Assembly: GCF_000420845.1 (NCBI RefSeq)
Contig: NZ_ATVS01000009.1
Span: 1-64,000, forward strand
DNA from: Butyrivibrio sp. AE3009
GTDB lineage: Bacteria > Bacillota > Clostridia > Lachnospirales > Lachnospiraceae
Length of the DNA: 64,000 bases
Direction: 5' to 3'
Position numbers and translations under genes: made by a program. Below the pieces are notes generated by a model that worked only from the letters and a program-made list of their open reading frames with translations, searched no databases and was not told the origin of the DNA. Shown here piece after piece: positions 17,644 through 28,600 of this stretch. Position 1 is the first letter of the stretch, and the number at the start of each line of letters is the position of its first letter.

Positions 17644-17802
17644 ACCATATATCTCTCTGTCAATCTGACGTATTTTTCTATTATTCTAGAGCGATAAACG
17701 CTACTCTTAAATGCCGAAAAAGGCAAAATATACTGTGATATTTCTGTGATGAATCAAATGCTAACATAATAACATCAATCAAAGAAAAAAGGAGAATACA
17801 CT

Positions 17803-18087
17803 ATGAAAAAAGTATTCGCAGCAGCAATGATCATATTCACATTATCCACCGCATCCATGACAACTCTGGCAGCACCCTCTCCCTGCGCAAGCAAAGACCA
17901 GGCCACCTGCATAGCTCTTAAAGACGCAGGCTACGATGAGGAAGACACCCTCTATACCTATGCCAAAAAGGTCTTCGTAAACGGAAAAGAAGCCTACACG
18001 GTGGAATTCCGAGTAGGCTTCGTTGAATATGAATATGTTATTGATTCCGCAGACAGTGCTGTTATCAGCACCGTTGTCAATGACTGA
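17803..18087 (+). CDS. Small secreted PepSY-like protein
   Basis: A signal peptide with an AAA-type cleavage region (TTLAAPS, about residue 24) precedes a domain of about 65 residues with ALKDAGYDEED, FVNGKEAYTVEFRVG and YEYVIDSADSAVIS, which has the strand-strand pattern of PepSY domains, known as inhibitors or partners of secreted peptidases. AAAGGAGAATACACT precedes the ATG. A single-gene unit convergent with the transporter gene on the other strand. Confidence 0.65.
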   Translation: MKKVFAAAMIIFTLSTASMTTLAAPSPCASKDQATCIALKDAGYDEEDTLYTYAKKVFVNGKEAYTVEFRVGFVEYEYVIDSADSAVISTVVND

Positions 18088-18111
18088 CTAATGGGTCCTG
18101 TTGTTACTCCG

Positions 18112-19476
18112 TTACATCTGTATTATTCCTAATACATTTAATACAGCGCTCACCAGGATAACCACTACAAATATAGGACACAGCACCGTGATCATCACGG
18201 AAAAGATCTTCTTTCTTCTGAAAGGATGACCATCCTGCTCCACCTCTTTGGTGAGGACATCGATTCCCATATGCTTGGTAACAAGAATGCAGGTCATCAG
18301 CGCCGCAATGGGCATCATGATGGAGTTGGTCAAAAAGTCAAAGAAATCAAGGATCTGCATCTTCATAATGGTGACATCAGCCAGAGGGCCGTTACCCAGT
18401 GAAGAGAGACTTCCCAGAACGATCATAACCAGTGCCATTATCACTACGCCGCGTCTTCTGCTCCATCCGAACTCATCTGAGAAGGTGGAAACTGCGCTCT
18501 CAGTAAGGGCGATGGCACTTGTCACCGCTGCAAACAGCACTAGCGCAAAGAACATGATTCCGATAATCTTACCAAATCCCAGACTTGCAAAAATCTTAGG
18601 CATAGTAATAAACATCAAGGATGGTCCTGCCTTTAACTTGCTCTGATCTCCTCCGTAAAAAGAGAACACCGCCGGAATGATCATAAGGCTGGCCATAACA
18701 GCGATTGCTGTATCAAAAAACTCCACCTGTCTTGTGGACTCATGAATGCTGACTTCTTTTTTGACATAGGATCCGAAAGTAATCAGAATTCCCATGGCAA
18801 TTGACAGGGAATAGAACATCTGGCCCATGGCCGTTACCACCGTCATAATGGAAAAATGTGCAAAATCAGGAATGAACAGGTATTTCACGCCCTTCAGCGC
18901 TCCCGGTCTTGTTACGGAATAGACGCAGACTCCAAGAGCCAGCACCACCAGCACGGGCATAACAAACTTGGAAAATCTCTCGATTCCGCGCTCAACTCCC
19001 ATGAAGATAACCCCAAGAACCAGTGCTGTAAATATGATGAACCATATCTCGGAAGCAGTTCCGTCGGTGATGAAATTCACGAAGAAATCGTCAGTGGCCA
19101 CATACTCCGCATCGCTTCTGATATATTCAAACAGATACTTGGTAACCCATCCGCCGATAACCGAATAATAAGGCACGATCAGAATCGGAATTATGGCATT
19201 TATCCAGCCTCCGAAGCCCATGAGTTTGTTGCTCCCCAGAGCATGAAAAGCTCCGACAGGACTTTTTTTCGTATATCTGCCGATGGCGGTCTCAGCCACG
19301 ATCATGGTATAGCCAAAGGTCAGCGCCAGAAGAATATATACCAGCAGAAAGATTCCTCCGCCGTACTTGGCGCACAGATATGGGAACCTCCAGATATTTC
19401 CCAGTCCCACGGATGCTCCTGCCGCCGACAGTACAAATCCTATTTTACCCGAAAAAGACCCTCTTTCTTTTTTCAA
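18112..19476 (-). CDS. NSS-family sodium-dependent amino acid or amine transporter
   Basis: Sodium-coupled symporter in the cytoplasmic membrane. The N-terminus carries the family signature GFVLSAAGASVGLGNIWRFP, followed by about eleven hydrophobic segments, a common number for bacterial LeuT-like members. The 454-residue length fits the family. Substrate cannot be read from sequence; Trp, Tyr, Ala or Leu are typical of bacterial members. The start codon is TTG, 9 nt after GGAGG. No catabolic partner gene is adjacent. Confidence 0.88.
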   Translation of the reverse strand: MKKERGSFSGKIGFVLSAAGASVGLGNIWRFPYLCAKYGGGIFLLVYILLALTFGYTMIVAETAIGRYTKKSPVGAFHALGSNKLMGFGGWINAIIPILIVPYYSVIGGWVTKYLFEYIRSDAEYVATDDFFVNFITDGTASEIWFIIFTALVLGVIFMGVERGIERFSKFVMPVLVVLALGVCVYSVTRPGALKGVKYLFIPDFAHFSIMTVVTAMGQMFYSLSIAMGILITFGSYVKKEVSIHESTRQVEFFDTAIAVMASLMIIPAVFSFYGGDQSKLKAGPSLMFITMPKIFASLGFGKIIGIMFFALVLFAAVTSAIALTESAVSTFSDEFGWSRRRGVVIMALVMIVLGSLSSLGNGPLADVTIMKMQILDFFDFLTNSIMMPIAALMTCILVTKHMGIDVLTKEVEQDGHPFRRKKIFSVMITVLCPIFVVVILVSAVLNVLGIIQM

Positions 19477-19569
19477 AACACTTAACCTCCCAAACTTATG
19501 TAAACTTAACCTCTAATATACCATAAAAAACATCAACTCGTACCCCTCAGTTATTTATAAAGCTTTAAT

Positions 19570-19599
19570 TTGAGCGAATCCCATTAAACATAGTATAAT
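19570..19599 (+). promoter_or_regulatory. Promoter of the GGDEF-domain gene
   Basis: TTGAGC, an 18-bp spacer and TATAAT, about 60 nt before the start codon. Confidence 0.55.
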
Positions 19600-19659
19600 C
19601 ATAATGGTATACAGTTTACATTTCATCGCTAAGACGTCTCGTATGACTCCGGAGAAATG

Positions 19660-20667
19660 ATGCAAAGCATGATTTATTCGCCATTTGACATTGCCATAAT
19701 TATTCTAATTATTGCGTTACTGGCATTTCTATGCGCTTTACCTGCAATTCTTTCGAAAAAGCACACAAAAGCAGAGGCCTATGGCCTTGTATCAAATGCC
19801 ATTATGGATACATATTCTTCCCTTGCCTTGATCGATCTTAGCCAAAACTTAGTCATCCCTATTAACCCGGGCGAGATTGACGAGCAGGTTTTTAAGGGGC
19901 AGAGAACCCTCGTCCCCAGCAAAGAAAGGGTTCTCGCAGCGCACCTTGCCGCCAAGCCCTTCAGAGAATCCCTTGCTCAGTTTATCAGCATGGATACAAT
20001 ACGGGAGCGCATTGGAGGTCTATCTAACATATCCTATGAATACGTTGACAACGATGGTAAATGGACACGTCTTCATTTTATAGTTGCCGAAAAAGATTCA
20101 AATGGCGTCGCCCAGCAGATCATCTGGGCTACAGAGCCCATAGACGAAGACAAGAAAAGACAAGAGCAGTTCAAGGCTCTCGCCGAAACTGACTCTCTTA
20201 CACATACCCTTAACCGAAGCGGCGGAGAAAATGTTATCTCAGAGCTTCTTCTTGACGGCAAAAGAGGTATGTTGCTGGTAATTGACGCAGATCACTTCAA
20301 ATACGTCAACGAAACCTACGGCCACGACAAAGGCGATGAGGTCATCATCACCCTCGCCAATGTACTCAAGGATACCTTCCGCGAAACAGACGTATTATTC
20401 AGGCTTGGCGGAGACGCGTTCGTAGTCTTCGTCGCAGGCGTCGACAGCGAAGACCTTGGCTGCATCACCATCAACAGACTCTTTAACAATTTAGACAAAG
20501 TATCCTTCGAGGGCATAAATGACTGGAAGATCAGACTCAGTATCGGGGCCGTTCTGTTTGGTGAAAATGATAAGGATGCCTTCTCAGTTCTCTATCACGC
20601 CGCAGACAAGGCCATGAACGAGAGTAAGAAGCATGAAGGAAACTATATAACTTTCGCAAATTCATAA
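19660..20667 (+). CDS. Membrane-bound GGDEF-domain protein with degenerate active site
   Basis: One N-terminal membrane segment (about residues 8-31), a PAS-like sensor region (about 45-165) and a C-terminal GGDEF domain (about 175-335) with LTHTLNR, DADHFKYVNETYGHDKGDEV and RLGGDAFVVF. Diguanylate cyclases make the second messenger c-di-GMP and need GG[DE]EF; here the Glu is Ala, so cyclase activity is doubtful. The fold and other substrate-binding residues are kept, so it may bind GTP or act as a sensor. Two ATGs are adjacent; the second has the better spacing from GGAG. A strong terminator follows. Confidence 0.85.
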   Translation: MQSMIYSPFDIAIIILIIALLAFLCALPAILSKKHTKAEAYGLVSNAIMDTYSSLALIDLSQNLVIPINPGEIDEQVFKGQRTLVPSKERVLAAHLAAKPFRESLAQFISMDTIRERIGGLSNISYEYVDNDGKWTRLHFIVAEKDSNGVAQQIIWATEPIDEDKKRQEQFKALAETDSLTHTLNRSGGENVISELLLDGKRGMLLVIDADHFKYVNETYGHDKGDEVIITLANVLKDTFRETDVLFRLGGDAFVVFVAGVDSEDLGCITINRLFNNLDKVSFEGINDWKIRLSIGAVLFGENDKDAFSVLYHAADKAMNESKKHEGNYITFANS

Positions 20668-20684
20668 GCATCATGCAAATAATA

Positions 20685-20726
20685 AACAGCGCCGGAGGCT
20701 TCCATACACTTCCGACGCTGTTTTTT
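20685..20726 (+). terminator. Intrinsic terminator, GGDEF-domain gene
   Basis: AACAGCG/CGCTGTT hairpin with CGG/CCG extension followed by TTTTTT. It lies between two convergent genes and may serve both. Confidence 0.8.
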
Positions 20727-20739
20727 ATACTCTAATGAT

Positions 20740-23700
20740 TTAATTCTTCCTGGCCCATCCAAACCATATGTCCAGAATGGATCTGGTGCCGATCTTGAAC
20801 TTCACTGTCTTGGTTCCGCTGTAATTTCCGATTCCCATGAAAGTAACCTGCGCAGTTCCTTTGTACTTGTTTGCCACATAGCTACCGGGGACAACCATGA
20901 GGTCTCCGGTCTCACCTCCGTCAGTACTAAGCTTCAGCGGTGTTTTTCCCTTACCGATGGTCGCCTGAAGCAGCTGATCCTGTGAGGTAATGCAAATAGG
21001 ATTTCCCTTGTTATAGCTCTGATCCTTGATCTTGATGGTCGCCTTGGAAATGTCGTTAACGGTTCCCGCAGGAAGAATGGTATAAGTGGCTTCTACTGTA
21101 TCCTCGCTGTAGCCGCCTCTTCCTGTTACCAGGACTGTTATCACATCGCCTGCTGCCGGGTGGGATTTGGAATCAAGTGTCTCTCCTTCTTTTTGGTATA
21201 CAAGTTTCTTCTCGTAGTCTGTGCCGGCTTTGAGAAGTTTGCCGTCGTTGTCGAAGACCTTAACGGTGGTGGTGTATTTGCCGGCTTTAGGGGAGTAAGG
21301 AACGTCGGTGGTTATAACATTTATTCCATCGGTCTTAGAAAAAGCACGTCTGTAAACCGTGAATGATTTTGAAATCTTGCCCGAATAATTTCCCTTTCCA
21401 CTTACAACAACTGTAGCCTTGGATGCAGGATAACCTGTATTTCCTGAATATTTCACGGTATAATCCCTGTTTACTCTAAGAAGACTCTCACCATACATAA
21501 CTCTTATCTGCGCAGCCGCCCCTGATTTTCTGTAAGCTGCGGATAGCTCAGTACTTCCGCTTGTGGAAGTAATACTTATCAGGTCTCCTGCGATAGGATA
21601 TGCGTTGATCTTAAATGTTATTCTCTTTTCGCCGACAAAACTGTCCGTGTTAGCCCCCGGTGTTCCTCCTGCATTTAAGCCTTCCAGAACAACTGTCGCT
21701 TTACCGGCGGACTTGGCATCAATGATCTTTGCCACCCTATAATCGACGTTTTCAATCAGCTTCACATTGTTATAGGTCAGAGAAAAATCAAGCGGTGTAA
21801 CACCATCTTTGGCCTTAAGCTTTTCAAGCGTATATGCCTCACCCATATACAGCTGATCGGGAATTGCTGTTATCTTGACCTTGTCGATTGAAATCTTTTT
21901 AACCGCTCTCTCTGCCGCAGCAAGGTCCATCGCTCTTGTTCCGGTAAAGTTTCCAATGCCGGTAAAAGTCGCAGTGCTATCATTCACCTCCAGAGTGTAA
22001 TCCTTGCCAGCCTTAAGCTCCTTACCATTCCAGGCAAGTGCAGGCTTAGATGCTTTGCCGGACTTCTTCATGTATGTGTCAAAAGCCTGATTGTCAGCGA
22101 TTGTGAGCGGTTCTATTGAGAAGTAGGATATCTCTTTGCCGCTGTAATTTCCCTTCATGGACAAAACAATCTGTGGTGCGGACTTCTTATCCTTGGCAGT
22201 GGGATTCTCCGAATTCTCAAGAACGTACGCATTCTTATTATTCTTGTAACTAACCTTGTAATCCACGTTTGGAACAAGAAGTTTCATGTTGTCATAGACT
22301 CTGATATTCTGGGTCTGCTTGGCTGCGTCATAAGTGAGATTAGATACTCCTCCGAGCCAGATTCCGTCGGGAATTATGCCGTCTTCGGGGATGTCTTCGG
22401 GAAGGATATCGCCGTATTTACTGTAGTCTATTTCTTTGCCGTCTTCGAGAATTTCTTTTTGAGGAACACCATTTTCATCTACAACTAATAACTGTACATC
22501 ACTGTTACTAGTCTCATTATTTATAACGCTGATCATTTCTTTTCCTTTGGTCAGCTCAACATTCTCAAATGTCATCGTGTTCGTCAGTACTATACCATCC
22601 GAAGTTTGTTCTTGATCCTGTATGACATATCTTAGGCTTCCTACATCAGTTCCGGTAAGTATAATCTTAAATTGCCCCTCAAGTGGCAAGGTAATAATCT
22701 TTTTATCTCCAAATACACACGCGCTAATATCATCACTTTCCTTGTGTACTATCTTGTTATCATTAATTGCAAGCAGTTCCTTTCCTGTATTTTGATCCAC
22801 CACGGAAATATCTACAGGACAATATATAGTCAAAACCCTTCCCGTCCTCATTGTTTCTTGTATCCTTCGGAAAGTACCACTTGCAATAGCCCCTTGAAGA
22901 TAGGCCATGTATGCCTCACAAACGTGATATTCTATCAGATCAGATTCAAGTCTGTCTTTTCCTGTGTATTTGTTGTAATAAAATAGTGTATCTGCTTCAA
23001 CATTTAGAATAATATCAGTTCCATATCTCATCGCTTTGAGATCCAACGGAGAATATAGTCCTAACTTTTCCAACATCATATAGAACGGATTCGAAGAGTT
23101 CCTCTTATCCAAAAAATCCAACATCCATGAATCATAATCATTTGAAAACTTCGCAAAAGCATCTAATGGCTTGATAATATTCATGGAGTTTCCCCAAAGC
23201 TTATGTCGATAATCATAATCCCAAGCAGTTAACGGACTTGCATATGTATAGCATGTAATATCATTCAAGTAACATCCACTTGAGACAAGAAAAACATCCA
23301 AAAGGTTGGCAGTAGCACCTCCCAAACTATGCCCGGTTATATAATACCTGACATCTCTATCGTTTACATGAATTCCATTTCCCGCCAAAAATGTTATTAG
23401 ATCATCATAAACATTTTGAGCTGAAGTAATAAATCCTTCATCTGAGAGATCCAATACTCCATCTTCAACAAAATCTGTTTCAAGATCTGTTCCTCGACAA
23501 ATAATAGTCACAATCTTATATGTTCTATTCCCGGATTTATAGGTCTTTAACGCAAATGTGTGGGCAGGTGTTGGCTTATCCATGTTCTCTGTACCATAAG
23601 ACTTATGCCAACGATACTGCGCCTCCATTTCATTTAAATCTTCGCTCTCTTCCAGTAGCCCTAGTTTAATAAGCGAATCATCCAATGTTCGCATCGCATC

Positions 23701-25569
23701 TCTTGGCTTATACTCAGCCATGGCACTAAGAATAAGGCTTATCTGAGCGAGTTTGGCATCTACAACAGTTTTACTGTCCAAAAGAATCCCCGGAGTCCAC
23801 TTAAAGGTAAAGTCGTTCCCACAGTATGATAAGCTAACAGTTTGGTCTTCTTCCTCCGGCGCTTCCTCCTCACCATAATGAATTGTCGCGTTTTTAAGCG
23901 CATCATTTTCTTTGCCAACCGTTATTGCCTTCCACTCCAACTCCGAACCGGCATAATATATGTCCTTAACAAATGTTGAATAAAATGCGGATGGTCTTAT
24001 CTCTTTTACGCTGATAGGTATATATACATCAGTAAGAGCATAATGATGGATAAAAGAACATGCACCAATGCTGGTAATACCCTGTTTTACAATAACCTTC
24101 TTAATCTGCGTATGATATTCCCACCACGGAACTGTCAAATCTCCGTCCTCTCCATCATCATACACAAAATCATACATTTCACCTGAGCCGGAAATAGTCA
24201 GCACTCCGTCAGCATATTCCCATAGAGCATTTTTACCACATCTGTTGTCTATTCCATAATTGTAATGAATGGTCGCATTTTTGAGATTCTCATTTCCTAT
24301 TCCAATTTCAATACTTAGCCAGTCTGATTCATCCCCTCCGTAATATACATCAGTAATCCTGTCATCAAAGTAAAAAGAATTGTCTCCAATAACCTTCATG
24401 CTCTTCGGAATATACACTTTTGTCATGCTGGCACAAGCATAGAAGCTGTATGCAGGGAGCCAGTCTACACTTTCAGGAAGTACCACCTCTGTAATTCCGC
24501 AAGTACTGAAGGTTTCAAAATCGGTAAGGCGCAGTCCCTCAGGCAATTCCAATGTCTTAAGCTCATGACACCCCTTAATAAATCTACTTCCAATAGTTGT
24601 CACAGTACTTGGAAGGGTAAGCTTTGTTATATTAATACAATTGCCAAAACAGTCCGCTCCAATCTCCTTAAGTCCCTCTTCAAGCACAACGTTTTCAAGA
24701 TAGTTGCACTCGTAGAACATGAAATTGCTAAGCCTTTCAACACCGGATTTAATTACTACTGTCTCCAGGCCTTTGCAACTTTCAAAAGCACGATCTCCGA
24801 TACCCACAACTGTCCCAGGTATCGTTACAGAAGTCAACGAATTACAATTTTCAAAAGCACTGTTTTCAATATATTTAACGCTTGCGGGAAAGACAACCGC
24901 TTCTAGTTTGCTGCATCCACTAAAAGCATAACTGGATATCCTTTCTAACTTGTCAGGAAGCTCGATGGTCTTAAAATGGTTTTGATAAAAAGCATTATCT
25001 CCGATAACTGTCAGATTTTTAGGTAACTTGATCTGATCAAGGTGACTACAGTAAAACGCTGCAGAACCTATTTTAGTTATCGAATCAGGAAGATCAAACT
25101 CATCAAACTCGCACCAATAAAAAGCCTGAGCTCCAATAGATGTAACGCCTGATGAAATAACCACTTTTTTCACAGCATCTGAAAAACTTCTCCAAGGAGC
25201 TTCACTATCTATGAAATCCATCATGTCACCACTTCCGCTAATGGTAAGAACACCCTCGCTGCTAAGCTGCCATGTCAGATTGTCAATGACGCCGCTTCGC
25301 TCTTCTACAGCTAAAGTCTGAGCTGATTCTTCTATCATCTCAATGTCAGTATCATCGACATCTTCAGGCTCAATCTCTATTTCCTCGCCCACACTCTCTA
25401 AATTGCCATCCTCTTCTTCACACAAAAAAGAACCATCATCCAGCAAAATCTCTTCCACTGAACATGGTTCTTCATTGTTTTCATATGCAAAACTGCTAAA
25501 AGGCAAACTTCCGACTGCCAAAATGCCTGCCAGCATAACCGATAACACCTGTCCTGCTATTCTCATCAT
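20740..25569 (-). CDS. Giant secreted protein: BspA-type LRRs, class 3 lipase domain, Gly-rich beta modules
   Basis: About 1609 residues (numbering here from the longest frame, five codons longer). Signal peptide 1-33, acidic linker to 100, LRR_5 repeats 105-430 and 455-570 (for example GVTSIGAQAFYWC), a class 3 lipase domain about 595-960 with RGTD (697-700) and the nucleophile elbow GHSLGG (Ser753), then from about 1090 a row of Gly-rich beta modules ending in KGNYSG-like turns. It likely binds a glycan or host surface and cleaves an ester; substrate unknown. No LPXTG sorting signal is seen. Start chosen at MMRIAG, behind GGGGG. It has its own promoter with an operator-like palindrome. Confidence 0.85.
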   Translation of the reverse strand: MMRIAGQVLSVMLAGILAVGSLPFSSFAYENNEEPCSVEEILLDDGSFLCEEEDGNLESVGEEIEIEPEDVDDTDIEMIEESAQTLAVEERSGVIDNLTWQLSSEGVLTISGSGDMMDFIDSEAPWRSFSDAVKKVVISSGVTSIGAQAFYWCEFDEFDLPDSITKIGSAAFYCSHLDQIKLPKNLTVIGDNAFYQNHFKTIELPDKLERISSYAFSGCSKLEAVVFPASVKYIENSAFENCNSLTSVTIPGTVVGIGDRAFESCKGLETVVIKSGVERLSNFMFYECNYLENVVLEEGLKEIGADCFGNCINITKLTLPSTVTTIGSRFIKGCHELKTLELPEGLRLTDFETFSTCGITEVVLPESVDWLPAYSFYACASMTKVYIPKSMKVIGDNSFYFDDRITDVYYGGDESDWLSIEIGIGNENLKNATIHYNYGIDNRCGKNALWEYADGVLTISGSGEMYDFVYDDGEDGDLTVPWWEYHTQIKKVIVKQGITSIGACSFIHHYALTDVYIPISVKEIRPSAFYSTFVKDIYYAGSELEWKAITVGKENDALKNATIHYGEEEAPEEEDQTVSLSYCGNDFTFKWTPGILLDSKTVVDAKLAQISLILSAMAEYKPRDAMRTLDDSLIKLGLLEESEDLNEMEAQYRWHKSYGTENMDKPTPAHTFALKTYKSGNRTYKIVTIICRGTDLETDFVEDGVLDLSDEGFITSAQNVYDDLITFLAGNGIHVNDRDVRYYITGHSLGGATANLLDVFLVSSGCYLNDITCYTYASPLTAWDYDYRHKLWGNSMNIIKPLDAFAKFSNDYDSWMLDFLDKRNSSNPFYMMLEKLGLYSPLDLKAMRYGTDIILNVEADTLFYYNKYTGKDRLESDLIEYHVCEAYMAYLQGAIASGTFRRIQETMRTGRVLTIYCPVDISVVDQNTGKELLAINDNKIVHKESDDISACVFGDKKIITLPLEGQFKIILTGTDVGSLRYVIQDQEQTSDGIVLTNTMTFENVELTKGKEMISVINNETSNSDVQLLVVDENGVPQKEILEDGKEIDYSKYGDILPEDIPEDGIIPDGIWLGGVSNLTYDAAKQTQNIRVYDNMKLLVPNVDYKVSYKNNKNAYVLENSENPTAKDKKSAPQIVLSMKGNYSGKEISYFSIEPLTIADNQAFDTYMKKSGKASKPALAWNGKELKAGKDYTLEVNDSTATFTGIGNFTGTRAMDLAAAERAVKKISIDKVKITAIPDQLYMGEAYTLEKLKAKDGVTPLDFSLTYNNVKLIENVDYRVAKIIDAKSAGKATVVLEGLNAGGTPGANTDSFVGEKRITFKINAYPIAGDLISITSTSGSTELSAAYRKSGAAAQIRVMYGESLLRVNRDYTVKYSGNTGYPASKATVVVSGKGNYSGKISKSFTVYRRAFSKTDGINVITTDVPYSPKAGKYTTTVKVFDNDGKLLKAGTDYEKKLVYQKEGETLDSKSHPAAGDVITVLVTGRGGYSEDTVEATYTILPAGTVNDISKATIKIKDQSYNKGNPICITSQDQLLQATIGKGKTPLKLSTDGGETGDLMVVPGSYVANKYKGTAQVTFMGIGNYSGTKTVKFKIGTRSILDIWFGWARKN

Positions 25570-25606
25570 CACACCCCCACACAATAGAATAAAAGGTTTT
25601 TTTCAC

Positions 25607-25647
25607 GCATACACCAATATTATAAGGTGTATGCCGGGGGGTGTAAA
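25607..25647 (-). promoter_or_regulatory. Promoter and palindromic operator of the LRR-lipase gene
   Basis: On the minus strand TTTACA (25647-25642), 17-bp spacer, TATAAT (25624-25619). The -10 box lies in the centre of a perfect inverted repeat GCATACACC/GGTGTATGC (25607-25615 and 25626-25634), so a dimeric repressor bound there would block the promoter. Confidence 0.65.
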
Positions 25648-25674
25648 CCAAGGATGCAACCAGCATTGGCTTAA

Positions 25675-28600
25675 TTACTTGCCGGCAACATTCTTCGCCG
25701 TTATCTTGAACGTCGCAACCACTCTTCCTCCGTAGTTACCAATGCCCTCTAATGTCACCTTGGCTGTTCCTTTGCCTACATTGGCCACATAGCTTCCGGG
25801 AACGATCCTGTAGTTCTCAGGTAAAACAAGGTTTTTTCCAACCATCACAGAAGTAATGTCGCTCTTCGTGATCTCAACGGGTCTTCCGGTGTAGCACTGA
25901 TCGGCGATCTTAACCTTAGCCTTGGCGATGCTTGTGGTTACAACGCGGAACTCGGCGCTGCCTATGCCTTCAAAGTTTCCTTTGCCATATACAGAGGCCC
26001 TTAGCCTGGTGCCTTCAGGAATGATGTCGGCGTTTAAGACGGGATCGCCATCGTGCTTTTGCTGTCCGCCAATTTTTCTATCTTCTGCGTAGGTATAGAT
26101 AATTGTCTTGTCAAAATCTGTGCCTGCAGCAAGCTTGTGTCCGCTAAGGTCTGTGATTGTCATAGAAGTCTTGAAGTTACCGGCTTTGTCTTTGTCTGTA
26201 ACATCTGCCGCATATACATCAAGGGCTCCCAGGTTCTCGGGGCTGATCTTGAATTCGCGCCTTATGGTTCCCTTGTAATTGCCCTTTCCGGTTATGGTGA
26301 CACTGGCGTTTTTGCCGGGCTTTGTGACAGTTGTGTTTCCGGCGTACTTAAGCGTGTAATCTTTGCCCTGAACGAGGTCATAGAGCACGCCGTCTTTTTT
26401 GAACGCTATTTTTACCTCAGGCTTAACTCCGCCCTTGGTGAAATAATAGGTATCAACATCCTCCGGATCCGGCTCTTTTCCGGCTATTAGCACAGCAGGC
26501 TCTATGGAAAAAGTCTTTTTAACAGTCCCGGAGAATGCTCCGATTCCGGTAAAAGTAATTGATGCCTTGTTCTTGCCGGCGTTGACGTTATTAAGATATA
26601 ACACCGTAAAATGCTCATTCTCTCTTAACTCGTAAGTAGTTCCGGCTGCGTCCGTATAGGTCAGTTTGTAGTTACCCTCCTGGGTTATGGCTTTGCAGGC
26701 AAAAACAAAAGATGTCTTAAGCCCCTCTACCTTGACGGACTTCATGGGAAGCGCTGTCACCTTGAAGGTGATCCTTCGCTCGCCGGTGTATTTGCCGGTT
26801 CCTCTGATGTATACCGATGCGGTGCCTGCCCGATCGTTGTCGGTGTAGCGCTCGATCACATAGCCGTCAGCGTCAGGGTCTTCTCCGTCTCCAAGAAGCG
26901 GAACCGCAGCCTTATTGTAGCTAACGGTCAGTACCGGCTCAGCTGCCTTCACGGAGCCATCTGCACCTAGCTCTAACTTCTGAGCCTTGATCTTGCCGAT
27001 CTTGAGCTTGGAAACAGGTACTTTCTCGGTCTCCTTCTTCAGAATAACCGCTGTAAATGTGCCGCTTCCGGTGTAGTTGCCCTTAGCCTTTACAGTAACG
27101 GTATACTCTGTATCTTCATCTGCGCTGCCGATCAGCGCTTCATCATATATGTAATCAAAATCCTTACCTGCCGCAAGAAGGGTCGTTCCGCCCTTGTCGT
27201 CCTTAACATAGGACACGGTGGTAACTGCCTTCTGCGCTTTGCCGGTATAACCCAGCTTAACATCCGGGGCAATCAGTTTGTCAGTGATATCAAGCGGAAG
27301 AATCGCAAACTCCACGATCCTTGTCTTTTGATAGTTGCCCTTGCCGGTTATGATGAGCTGCGCTTTGTCAATCTCGGTCTTGCCGACGTTAACATTATTC
27401 TTGTATTTAACGGTGTAATCCGAGCCCAGCTTAAGCTGTTTGGTGCCGTAAAAAACTCTTATCCCCGGGAAAGTGATCGCTTTGCCCTCGTAGTTAACGC
27501 TCTCAGGTACTCCGTAAACCAGTATCTCAAGCGGTACCTTATCTGCGCTCGCGTACATGGCCTTGATATCAGCATTTTCCGGAAGATCAAGGTCTCCCCA
27601 GTCAAGGGATTCATCCAGCTTCCAGCCTGCGTAGAGCACGGTGTCACGCCTTAAGGTATCCTTTGTAAAATCCCATTCATAATTGCAGTTCTCATCCTTG
27701 TACCAGCCGGTGAAGATATAGTCCTGTCTCACGGGATCAGCGGGCTTTTTGATCAAAGTGTTGTACACTGCAGTTATGCTGCTGACGCTGCTGCCGCCCA
27801 TACTGTCGAAGGTCATGGTGTAGCTCTGGATCTTCCAGATGGCGTAGAGAACGTCGTTATCCTGGGTGAGGGTGTACTTATCTCCCGGCATGTAGGATTG
27901 GCCGGTTCCGTCGGCCTTGGTGTTCCACTCTACAAAAGTATGACCCGCGTTGTTATAGCTGCAATTAGCTACGGTAACTTCTGTTCCTTGATAGCCCTTG
28001 GTAACTGACATGCTACCGCGCCCACCGTTGGCTTCATATTTGAGGCTGTCGGCGATGCGATAGTAGTCTCCGAACCAAAAATCAAAATCTACATATGTAC
28101 TTCCCACCATGCCCGAAGGGAAGCTGAAACTACTGGTAACCTGCCAGGTCTCAAGCCTTCCCTCGTAGGAGGTGCCATATTCGCCATCAAGATTTTTGAC
28201 AAAATTGGCCATCCAGATGTAGGTCGTTTTCGGGATTTGGGAAAGAACCATGTCTTTTTCAAGCATGTCCCTATTGGCGTATATTCCTGGAAGGAAGCCG
28301 CTGTTTTTAATAGTAGTGCAAAAACGGTTGACGATTGCAGTGTGCTGCTCTGCTGAAAGCCCAGCTTTCTGAAGTCTTCCGGGGTCTTTACTATATTCGT
28401 AATCTATGTATATAGGCAAAGTGATAGCACTTTTGAAATCTTTGATCTTGTTTAGACAGTAATTAGCTTCCTCAACGGCCTCATCTTCCGTTATAGCCTG
28501 TGAATAGATGTATACGCCAACCTTAAGTCCTGCTGCCGCTGCATTCTTTGCATTGTTTACAAAGCATTCATCGTCGATAAGCGTTCCTGCAGATCCGTAT

